64,000 nucleotides of DNA from CAYRJA01 sp964424455. Lineage in GTDB: Bacteria; Bacteroidota; Bacteroidia; Chitinophagales; UBA10324. Numbering within the stretch: the stretch's first letter is position 1; each line of letters begins with the position of its first letter. Shown in pieces: positions 1 to 6,389 of this stretch. The translations under genes were made by a program, and so were the position numbers. The notes under the pieces are model-generated. The model saw only the letters and a list, made by a program, of their open reading frames with translations. It searched no databases and was not told the origin of the DNA. Location: positions 1-64,000 of the forward strand of contig CAYRJA010000003.1 in NCBI GenBank assembly GCA_964424455.1, given 5' to 3'.

Positions 1-170
1 GGATTCATTATTTCTTTACCGATTGTGGTGAATACTGCAATTATTCATACACCCGCAGTTTTAGAATGCTGTGGTATTTACTGTAACACTGTTATCTGCA
101 TTGCTCAATATTTGCGATTCCTCTTTCTTCGAAAGGATAGAACGAATACAGGTAAACAGAGGCTACCATA

Positions 171-205
171 AAAACAAAAGAGGCTGCCTTTATTAAGACA
201 ACCTC
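171..205 (-). terminator. Rho-independent terminator of the ribosomal operon
   Basis: On the minus strand a 9-bp stem (197-205 pairing with 180-188, with a few G-T pairs) encloses an 8-nt loop and is followed by a T-rich run (complement of 171-179). It lies about 30 bp after the rplQ stop, so it probably ends the infA-rplQ transcript. Confidence 0.75.
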
Positions 206-237
206 TTTCTCTTTTATTGTACTAATTACTGTTTGAC

Positions 238-783
238 TTATGCTCCTCCTGATTTGCGCTGACGGATTTTTGGAGCGCCGGTAGCTTTGCTGCTGCCATG
301 CCTGGGTTCTGCAGCACGATCATGAGGAAGTTCGCTTCCTTTTGTTCCTGTCTTCTTGCCTGCGCGACGCGTACGCTTCTTGGTTTCAGTTGCAGCGTTT
401 GTAGTGGCTGCACCATCGCCTGAGTAAGCATAATCCACTAACTCAATCAATGCCATTGTAGCATTATCACCGGGGCGGTTTTCCAACTTGATGATACGGG
501 TGTATCCGCCGGGACGATTAGCAATTTTTTCTCCCACTTCTTTAAACATGGTTTCAATTGAATTCTTATCCTTCAACTGGCTGAACACAATTCTACGGTT
601 ATGGGTAGTATCGTTCTTTGCTCTTGTCAAAAGCGGCTCAATATAAGTGCGCAACACTTTTGCTTTTGCTACAGTAGTAGTAATCCGCTTATTCTCAATC
701 AGCGCATTTGCCATATTCATCATCAGCGCCTTGCGGTGCGGCGCTTTACGGCTGAGTTTATTTATTTTATTAGCGTGTCTCAT
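238..783 (-). CDS. rplQ: 50S ribosomal protein L17
   Basis: L17 is a large-subunit protein near the peptide exit tunnel. The first ~120 residues are a normal L17 core (MRHANKINKLSRKAPHRKAL at the N-terminus, and ENRPGDNATMALIELV near residue 110). The protein is 181 aa, about 55 longer than short L17 versions. The extra C-terminal tail is rich in Lys, Arg, Gly and Ala (about residues 125-181) and looks disordered and basic; tails of this kind are common in Bacteroidota L17. It is the last gene of the minus-strand ribosomal operon, 47 bp after rpoA, and is followed by a terminator. Identity is secure from sequence and from its place after rpoA. Confidence 0.97.
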   Translation of the reverse strand: MRHANKINKLSRKAPHRKALMMNMANALIENKRITTTVAKAKVLRTYIEPLLTRAKNDTTHNRRIVFSQLKDKNSIETMFKEVGEKIANRPGGYTRIIKLENRPGDNATMALIELVDYAYSGDGAATTNAATETKKRTRRAGKKTGTKGSELPHDRAAEPRHGSSKATGAPKIRQRKSGGA

Positions 784-830
784 TGTAGTATCAAGTATAA
801 AGCGTCAAGAGTCTTGCCGCTTATTTCTGT

Positions 831-1823
831 TTATTCTTCAATCTTGAATTTAGAAAGATCCATTCCGAAATGAAGTCCTTTCTCATTAATCAATGCCTCA
901 ATTTCCATCAGTGACTTACGACCAAAGTTGCGGAATTTGAGCAACTCGTTGGTGTCGTATTTTACTAACTCGGAAAGAGAAGTAATCTTGGCTGCTTTCA
1001 GGCAGTTGTATGCACGAACAGAAAGGTCGAGATCTTCTAAAGGTGTCTTTAACAATTTTCTCATGTGCAATACATGCTCGTCCACTACATCCTCTTCCAC
1101 TTTCTCTTTTGTATCGAAAGTGATGTTCTCGTCTGAAATCAACATCAGGTGCTGAATCAGAATTTTAGCTGCTTCTTTAATTGCATCTTCCGGATGAATA
1201 GTGCCATCAGTGGTGATTTCAAAAATCAGTTTTTCATAGTCTGTTTTCTGTTCAACACGAGTGTTCTCAACTGAATATTTTACATTCTTAATAGGCGTGT
1301 AAATGGCATCCGTTGCAATGGTGCCGGCGGGCGCTTCTTTCAGTTTGTTTTCTTCAGCAGGTACATAACCGCGTCCTTTTGACACAGTAAGTTCCATATC
1401 AAACTTTACACTTTTTTCCATGCGGCAGATAACTAGCTCCGGATTCATGATTTTGAAACTGCTGGTTACTCCTTCAATATCGCCTGCTGTAAATTCTTCT
1501 TTCCCTTTCATGGAAACAAGCACCTTCTCGGTTGAGAGATCTTCCTCGGTTACTTTTTTAAACCTAACCTGTTTCAGATTGAGGATGATTTCTGTTACAT
1601 CTTCAATCACTCCTGTAATAGTAGAAAATTCGTGGTCAACTCCCGTGATGCGCACAGAAGTAATAGCATATCCTTCAAGTGATGAAAGTAACACGCGGCG
1701 AAGCGCATTGCCAATGGTAACACCGAAGCCGGGCTCCAGCGGACGGAATTCAAAAAATCCTTCAAAGTCATTTGCCTTCTGAAGAACAATTTTATCCGGT
1801 TGTTGAAAAGTGAGGATGCTCAT
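831..1823 (-). CDS. rpoA: DNA-directed RNA polymerase subunit alpha
   Basis: The alpha subunit dimerises to start RNA polymerase assembly and contacts upstream promoter DNA and activators. It is 330 aa, the normal length. The N-terminal assembly domain (about 1-235) shows PGFGVTIGNALRRVLLSSLEG near residue 32. The C-terminal helix-hairpin-helix domain (about 255-325) contains the LEDLDLSVRAYNCLKAAKI stretch and a typical FGRKSLMEIE segment. It lies between rpsD and rplQ, the classical alpha-operon order. One TGTTACA copy lies in frame inside it at 1593. No unusual residues were noticed. Confidence 0.98.
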   Translation of the reverse strand: MSILTFQQPDKIVLQKANDFEGFFEFRPLEPGFGVTIGNALRRVLLSSLEGYAITSVRITGVDHEFSTITGVIEDVTEIILNLKQVRFKKVTEEDLSTEKVLVSMKGKEEFTAGDIEGVTSSFKIMNPELVICRMEKSVKFDMELTVSKGRGYVPAEENKLKEAPAGTIATDAIYTPIKNVKYSVENTRVEQKTDYEKLIFEITTDGTIHPEDAIKEAAKILIQHLMLISDENITFDTKEKVEEDVVDEHVLHMRKLLKTPLEDLDLSVRAYNCLKAAKITSLSELVKYDTNELLKFRNFGRKSLMEIEALINEKGLHFGMDLSKFKIEE

Positions 1824-1854
1824 TTATAAAATGGTTTTAAAATGTGTTCAAAAA

Positions 1855-2457
1855 TTACTTAGAGTACAATTCTACTATCAGTTGTTCCTTGATATTTTCA
1901 GGGATCTGATCTTTTTCCGGAAGAGCGAGGAAAGTACCTTTCATGGTGTCGCCATTCCACTCCAGCCATGGAAAGCGGCTGATATTCTTTACATTCAGTG
2001 AAGATGTAACAGCCGGATGTTCTTTTGTTTTCACACCAATCACATCTCCGGGACGAAGTTCATAAGAAGGAATGTTTACTACTTTGTCGTTCACTGTAAC
2101 ATGCTTGTGCGAAACCAACTGGCGCGCCCCCCTGCGGGTAGGAGCTACTCCCAAACGGTAAACTGTATTGTCTAACCGTGCTTCGAGAATCTTTAAAAGG
2201 TTTTGACCTGTTGCACCCTTTCTGCGGGCAGCTTCTGTGTATGCTTTTGCAAATTGTCTTTCGAGCAATCCGTAAGTCAGCTTTGCTTTTTGTTTCTCTT
2301 TCAACTGAGCGCCATATTCAGAAGATTGCTTTTTCTTCTTGGATTGTCCATGCATACCGGGGGGATATTGCTTTCTTTCCAGTGCCTTGCTAAACCCCAA
2401 AATCGGCTCTCCGAACTTGCGGGATACTTTAGATTTTGGACCTGTGAATCTTGCCAT
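1855..2457 (-). CDS. rpsD: 30S ribosomal protein S4
   Basis: S4 is a primary 16S rRNA-binding protein that nucleates small-subunit assembly; in some bacteria it also represses its own operon. The 200-aa length is standard. The start MARFTGPKSKVSRKFGEP lacks the four-cysteine zinc motif found in some S4 proteins. An S4 RNA-binding domain (RLDNTVYRLGVAPTRRGARQ, then VSHKHVTVND) spans about residues 90-155. It sits between rpsK and rpoA. Two TGTAACA copies (2005, 2095) fall in the coding sequence. Confidence 0.98.
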   Translation of the reverse strand: MARFTGPKSKVSRKFGEPILGFSKALERKQYPPGMHGQSKKKKQSSEYGAQLKEKQKAKLTYGLLERQFAKAYTEAARRKGATGQNLLKILEARLDNTVYRLGVAPTRRGARQLVSHKHVTVNDKVVNIPSYELRPGDVIGVKTKEHPAVTSSLNVKNISRFPWLEWNGDTMKGTFLALPEKDQIPENIKEQLIVELYSK

Positions 2458-2532
2458 GATTTCGTTATTCGTTTATTTTTTGTTGATGAGTTTTCTTTAA
2501 CTATTTAAAAGAACAGTACATCAATTTATTGT

Positions 2533-2943
2533 TTACACTCTTCTCTTTTTAGGTGGACGGCATCCGTTATGCGGCAGAGGAGTTATGTCCCGGATGACTG
2601 TTACATCAATACCACATGTTGCAATGGCACGAATCGCTGATTCACGTCCTGAGCCCGGTCCTTTTACAAATACTTCCACTTTACGAAGCCCTGCATCGTG
2701 TGCTACCTTGCCTGCCTCCTGCGAAGCTACCTGTGCTGCATAAGGTGTGTTTTTCTTTGAACCTTTAAAGCCAACTTTTCCTGCAGAAGACCATGAAATT
2801 ACATTTCCATTCTTATTGGTGAATGAAATGATAATGTTATTGAAGCTCGCATGAATATGTGCCTGCCCTTCGGGGTCTGCTTTGATGCTTCTTTTCTTCG
2901 TTTTTTTTACTTCGGATTTTACTTCTTGTGTTTCTTCAGCCAT
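2533..2943 (-). CDS. rpsK: 30S ribosomal protein S11
   Basis: S11 lines the platform of the small subunit next to the mRNA exit path. The core begins near residue 26 (AHIHASFNNIIISFT) and ends in the invariant PPKKRRV tail; GPGSGRESAIRA is the diagnostic central motif. The first ~25 residues form a charged Lys/Glu extension, giving 136 aa instead of about 129. It is followed at 75 bp by rpsD in the usual order. Confidence 0.98.
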   Translation of the reverse strand: MAEETQEVKSEVKKTKKRSIKADPEGQAHIHASFNNIIISFTNKNGNVISWSSAGKVGFKGSKKNTPYAAQVASQEAGKVAHDAGLRKVEVFVKGPGSGRESAIRAIATCGIDVTVIRDITPLPHNGCRPPKKRRV

Positions 2944-2987
2944 GAATTGTTATGAGTTGATGAGTTAATTTATTATTCAGGATTCAA

Positions 2988-3371
2988 CTATGTTTTTTCC
3001 ATTGTTTTCTTCTTGCCTGCCACTGTCTTACGCTTTCCTTTGCGGGTACGGGCGTTAGTGCGGGTGCGTTGTCCCCGTACAGGTAATCCTTTACGGTGGC
3101 GGATTCCTCTGTAACAACCAATGTCCATCAGTCGTTTGATGTTCAATTGGATTTCTGAGCGGAGCGCTCCTTCAACCTTGTATTCGTTATTGATGATGTT
3201 ACGAATTTCAGTTAATTCATGGTCGTTCCAGTCTTTTACTTTTTTATCTGGATCAATTCCTGCTTTTTCCAGTATCGTTCTTCCGGCGGAAACGCCAAGA
3301 CCAAAAATATATCCGAGACCTACATCTCCTTTTTTATTCTTTGGTAAATCAACACCTGCTATGCGTGCCAT
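2988..3371 (-). CDS. rpsM: 30S ribosomal protein S13
   Basis: S13 sits in the 30S head and contacts the P-site tRNA and the 50S subunit. The sequence opens MARIAGVDLPKNKK, carries a helix-two-turn-helix region and RGIRHRKGLPVRGQRT near residue 88, and ends in a basic tail (RKGKRKTVAGKKK). Length 127 aa is normal. It is preceded by rpmJ and followed by rpsK. Confidence 0.98.
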   Translation of the reverse strand: MARIAGVDLPKNKKGDVGLGYIFGLGVSAGRTILEKAGIDPDKKVKDWNDHELTEIRNIINNEYKVEGALRSEIQLNIKRLMDIGCYRGIRHRKGLPVRGQRTRTNARTRKGKRKTVAGKKKTMEKT

Positions 3372-3398
3372 TAATTGATTATTTTATTTTTTAAATGT

Positions 3399-3515
3399 TT
3401 AACCTTGTCTTTGTTTAAAACGGGGATTCTTTTTGTTGATGACATACAACTTTCCCTTTCTCCGGACTATTTTACAGTCGGGACTGCGTCTTTTAATTGC
3501 TGCTCTTACTCTCAT
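3399..3515 (-). CDS. rpmJ: 50S ribosomal protein L36
   Basis: This 38-aa reading frame starts MRVRAAIKRRSPDCKIVRRK and ends KKNPRFKQRQG. It is the ribosomal protein L36 fold, which binds 23S rRNA. Of the zinc-ribbon ligands only the single Cys in SPDCKIVRRK is visible, so this looks like a non-zinc (C-minus) version. It lies 6 bp after infA and just before rpsM, the standard position. It is short and easily missed by gene finders. Confidence 0.95.
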   Translation of the reverse strand: MRVRAAIKRRSPDCKIVRRKGKLYVINKKNPRFKQRQG

Positions 3516-3521
3516 TAGTTT

Positions 3522-3740
3522 TTATTTAAAACGGTAAGTAATTCTTCCTCTCGTTAAATCGTATGGACTCATCTCCACTGTCACTTTATCTCCGGGAAGT
3601 ATGCGGATGTAGTGCATGCGCATTTTACCTGAAATAGTTGCCAATATCTCGTGTCCGTTTTCTAACTTCACTCTGAACATCGCATTGGACAATGCTTCTG
3701 TGATAGTACCGTCCTGTTTGATGAGTTCTTGTTTAGCCAT
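3522..3740 (-). CDS. infA: Translation initiation factor IF-1
   Basis: IF-1 binds the ribosomal A site during initiation and assists IF-2 and IF-3. The 72-aa protein is a single OB-fold of typical length, with LIKQDGTITEALSNAMFRVKL and HISGKMR-like (ATISGKMRMHYIRI) segments, then LPGDKVTVEMSPYDLTRGRI. It is the first gene of the visible minus-strand operon and has a good Bacteroidota promoter about 55 bp upstream. Confidence 0.97.
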   Translation of the reverse strand: MAKQELIKQDGTITEALSNAMFRVKLENGHEILATISGKMRMHYIRILPGDKVTVEMSPYDLTRGRITYRFK

Positions 3741-3792
3741 TCAATTTTGAGTGTGTCAGAGTGGTTGAAATCCCGATTTTATTGAGGGGACG

Positions 3793-3823
3793 CAAAAGTA
3801 TAATTCTTTCATTTAAAAACAAA
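3793..3823 (-). promoter_or_regulatory. Predicted sigma-ABfr promoter of infA operon
   Basis: The plus-strand CAAAAGTA at 3793-3800 reads TACTTTTG on the minus strand, a perfect TAnnTTTG -7 box. A TTTG -33 element (CAAA at 3820-3823) lies 19 nt upstream, the spacing expected for the Bacteroidota primary sigma factor. The start of infA is 52 bp downstream. Confidence 0.7.
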
Positions 3824-4096
3824 TCAGAGGATAAAATAAAGTTAAGCATGAATTCATGAAATATTAATATCTCTGAACAGTACAAACACCTTTATCCATC
3901 AATACTCTGTTTTTTAATTGATTATCAATTACTTGTGTTTGTTGCCGGCTTGCTATTCGCTTTAAAAACGGATCCTTTTGATGATGAACAAGAATTATCG
4001 CTGAATATAAGAAAGGTTGTTAAAATGTAATAAAATGTCGCTTTCTGCTTTCAATATATTCCCTTACATAAATTCCTTTTTCTTTGCATCCCGTTA

Positions 4097-4104
4097 TAAT
4101 TTTG
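4097..4104 (+). promoter_or_regulatory. TAnnTTTG box 4 nt before purD start
   Basis: TAATTTTG matches the Bacteroidota -7 consensus exactly and ends 4 nt before the purD ATG. If used, transcription would begin at or inside the start codon, giving a leaderless mRNA. An imperfect box (TTTCTTTG) about 17 bp further upstream is an alternative. Confidence 0.45.
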
Positions 4105-4108
4105 AGTT

Positions 4109-5386
4109 ATGAAAGTATTATTGTTGGGTAGTGGTGGTCGCGAACACGCAATTGCTTATTGTATTTCGAAAAGCCGTCAATGTGAAAAGTTATTTATAGC
4201 ACCCGGAAATCCGGGCACTGCACAATGTGGAGAAAATGTAACACTTTCTCCAACCGACTTTAATGCTGTTGGAAACTTCTGCTTAATAGAGGGGATTGAA
4301 ATGATAGTAGTTGGTCCTGAAGATCCGTTAGTAAAAGGAGTTTACGATTATTTTCAGTCTGATGAAAAATTAAAACATATTGCAGTGATTGGTCCTTCAA
4401 AAGCCGGAGCACAGTTAGAGGGAAGTAAAGCTTTTGCAAAAAAATTTATGCAGAAGTATGGAATCCCAACTGCTGCTTATCATTCATTTAATGAATCTCA
4501 GATAGACGAAGCAATTGAATATATAAGTAAGCAAACTCCGCCGGTTGTATTAAAAGCAGACGGATTAGCTGCAGGCAAAGGAGTAATCATTGCTCAGTCA
4601 ACTGATGAAGCTGAGGAAATGCTGACAGAGATGCTGGTGCATGACAAGTTTGGAGAAGCCGGCAACAAAGTAGTGGTTGAACAATTTCTGAAAGGTATTG
4701 AAGTATCTGTTTTCGTATTAACAGATGGAAAAAATTATTTGCTTCTGCCCACTGCAAAAGATTATAAACGGGTGGGTGAAGGTGATACCGGATTAAATAC
4801 CGGAGGAATGGGAGCCGTTTCACCGGTACCGTTTGCCGATGCTGCATTTATGAAAAAGGTAGAAGAAAGAATTATCCGTCCGACTATTTCGGGACTGCAG
4901 CAGGAGAAAATCACCTACAAGGGTTTTATTTACTTTGGTTTAATAAAGGTTAACAACGAGCCGTTTGTTATAGAATACAATTGCCGGTTGGGTGATCCGG
5001 AAACGGAAGCAGTATTGCCACGCATTAAAACAGATTTGCTTGAGCTGTTTTCTGCTGTAACGGATGGAACACTCTCCAAAAAGAAAATCGAAGTTACAGA
5101 TGAAGCCGCTGTAACCATTGTTCTTACATCAGGCGGCTACCCCGATAAATTTGAAAAAGGAAAAGAGATAGCCGGTTTAGACAAAATATCAAAGTCAATT
5201 GTATTTCATGCCGGAACCACTGAGAAAAACGGAAAACTGCTGACCAATGGCGGCAGAGTGCTGACTGTAACATCCTTTGGAAAAAATATTAAAGAAGCGT
5301 TGGTACTGTCTAAAAAGAATGCTTCAATTATTTTTTTTGAGAAAAAATATTTCAGGAAGGATATTGGATTTGAATTTACCGAATGA
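4109..5386 (+). CDS. purD: Phosphoribosylamine-glycine ligase (GAR synthetase)
   Basis: PurD joins glycine to 5-phosphoribosylamine using ATP, the second step of purine synthesis. The 425-aa length is typical. The N-terminal domain begins MKVLLLGSGGREHAIAY. The ATP-grasp domain shows PVVLKADGLAAGKGVII near residue 145 and the metal-binding EYNCRLGDPETEAVLPRI near residue 290; the C-terminal domain contains AVTIVLTSGGYP. It stands alone, not in a purine operon. A hairpin with a T-run directly follows the stop. Two TGTAACA copies (4237, 5266) lie in frame as Val-Thr. Confidence 0.97.
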   Translation: MKVLLLGSGGREHAIAYCISKSRQCEKLFIAPGNPGTAQCGENVTLSPTDFNAVGNFCLIEGIEMIVVGPEDPLVKGVYDYFQSDEKLKHIAVIGPSKAGAQLEGSKAFAKKFMQKYGIPTAAYHSFNESQIDEAIEYISKQTPPVVLKADGLAAGKGVIIAQSTDEAEEMLTEMLVHDKFGEAGNKVVVEQFLKGIEVSVFVLTDGKNYLLLPTAKDYKRVGEGDTGLNTGGMGAVSPVPFADAAFMKKVEERIIRPTISGLQQEKITYKGFIYFGLIKVNNEPFVIEYNCRLGDPETEAVLPRIKTDLLELFSAVTDGTLSKKKIEVTDEAAVTIVLTSGGYPDKFEKGKEIAGLDKISKSIVFHAGTTEKNGKLLTNGGRVLTVTSFGKNIKEALVLSKKNASIIFFEKKYFRKDIGFEFTE

Positions 5387-5387
5387 T

Positions 5388-5410
5388 AAATCCACTTGCA
5401 GGATTTTTTT
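5388..5410 (+). terminator. Terminator after purD
   Basis: AAATCC (5388-5393) pairs with GGATTT (5401-5406) across a 7-nt loop and runs into a T-tract to 5410. It begins at the end of the purD stop region. The stem is short but followed by seven T residues. Confidence 0.6.
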
Positions 5411-5498
5411 CAGCAACCTTACTTATTAATATCAGAGTGATTACTATTCATCTGTAACATTATTCACAAATGAAATGAAAGATATTGCACTCAAAGTA

Positions 5499-6056
5499 TC
5501 ATTTGCGAATGTATTCCGTGTATCCTTGAGATTTACAGATAGCAGAAAAATACCGGATGATTTCGTCTTCATTTGTTTTCGTATAGAATACCAACTTGCT
5601 GGTGTCTCCTGCAAAGGAGGTATATTGCATCAGAGGAAAGTATTTTCTCAGAAAAGACAGAGTTGTATCGCTCTTTTCCCCTGTCAGAATCACAGGTGTT
5701 CCGATAAATCCTGTTGGTGTTTTTTGTATGGTGTAACAGGTCCAAAAACCCTTGGCGGCTCTTTCTGAAATAAAATAGTAATTATTGTATTTTGAGAAAG
5801 TGAATGTGTCGCACAGATTGTAAGTTTCTGCTCTCTTAGTATGTAAGATAATCGAACCGCTCTTCACTGTTACCAACCCGTTGGAATCCCTTTTCATCAC
5901 TCCATCTCTTTTCTTCCAATCATAGCTTTGATATTTTCCGGTCAATTCTTTCGGAATCTGTTGAAGGCGACTGCCGGGCATGCGGTCGAAATAAATATTT
6001 TCACAACTTGTTACCGGTACAATGAGTATTAACAACCAAAGAATATTTTTTCTCAT
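5499..6056 (-). CDS. Hypothetical lipoprotein
   Basis: I do not recognise a family for this 185-aa protein. It starts with a lipoprotein signal (MRKNILWLLILIVPVTSCEN) whose lipobox VTSC places the lipidated Cys at residue 18, so the mature protein is probably anchored to a membrane facing the periplasm. The rest is soluble and beta-rich, with alternating polar and aromatic residues and no internal membrane span; three later Cys are not in an obvious metal motif. It is convergent with purD and divergent from the large secreted protein at 6390. A TGTAACA copy lies in it at 5732. Confidence 0.8.
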   Translation of the reverse strand: MRKNILWLLILIVPVTSCENIYFDRMPGSRLQQIPKELTGKYQSYDWKKRDGVMKRDSNGLVTVKSGSIILHTKRAETYNLCDTFTFSKYNNYYFISERAAKGFWTCYTIQKTPTGFIGTPVILTGEKSDTTLSFLRKYFPLMQYTSFAGDTSKLVFYTKTNEDEIIRYFSAICKSQGYTEYIRK

Positions 6057-6389
6057 AGCTAAATCCTTAAAATAATAACAAACTCAAAATACAAGTTTAC
6101 TAAATTCAAATAATAAATTACTGCATAGTAAATAAAAAAGAGACGGGGATAAAGGAAAAGGACAAAATCTTCCCGATTTATATTTTCATTTCAATGTAAC
6201 AGGTGTTACACTGAAAAATTCATAGAACAAAAATCAAACTTAACTGACACAACAAATAGTGTTACAACCATTGCATGCAGTTGCCTGTGAATATTTTACC
6301 TGAATGTATTAAGAAAATTGTCTTTTTTTACTGTGTTTGTTACATTTATCTTTTGAGATAATTTTTCTTTCATCCAAAAAATTTCGGAA
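6057..6389. other. Intergenic region with four TGTWACA copies
   Basis: This 333-bp AT-rich spacer separates two divergent genes. It contains no ORF of note. It has an unusual cluster of the iterated heptamer: 6195, 6204, 6260 and 6338, including one inverted pair. No perfect TAnnTTTG box for either flanking gene was found, although near matches occur. Confidence 0.6.
6195..6210. repeat. Inverted TGTWACA pair, 2-nt spacer
   Basis: TGTAACA and TGTTACA face each other across GG (TGTAACAGGTGTTACA), making a 16-bp inverted repeat in non-coding DNA. It could form a small hairpin or a dimer-binding site. It has no T-run, so it is not a conventional terminator. Confidence 0.7.

Larger units (their letters stand above)
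3741..4108. other. Divergent infA/purD intergenic region
   Basis: This 368-bp AT-rich spacer separates the ribosomal operon (minus) from purD (plus). It holds the infA promoter near 3793-3823 and a TAATTTTG box just before the purD start. I see no RNA gene, repeat or TGTWACA copy in it. Confidence 0.6.

Noticed and set aside
601..873. Plus-strand reading frames opposite rplQ and rpoA
   Set aside because: They are antisense shadows of highly conserved genes and have no promoter or protein-like composition.
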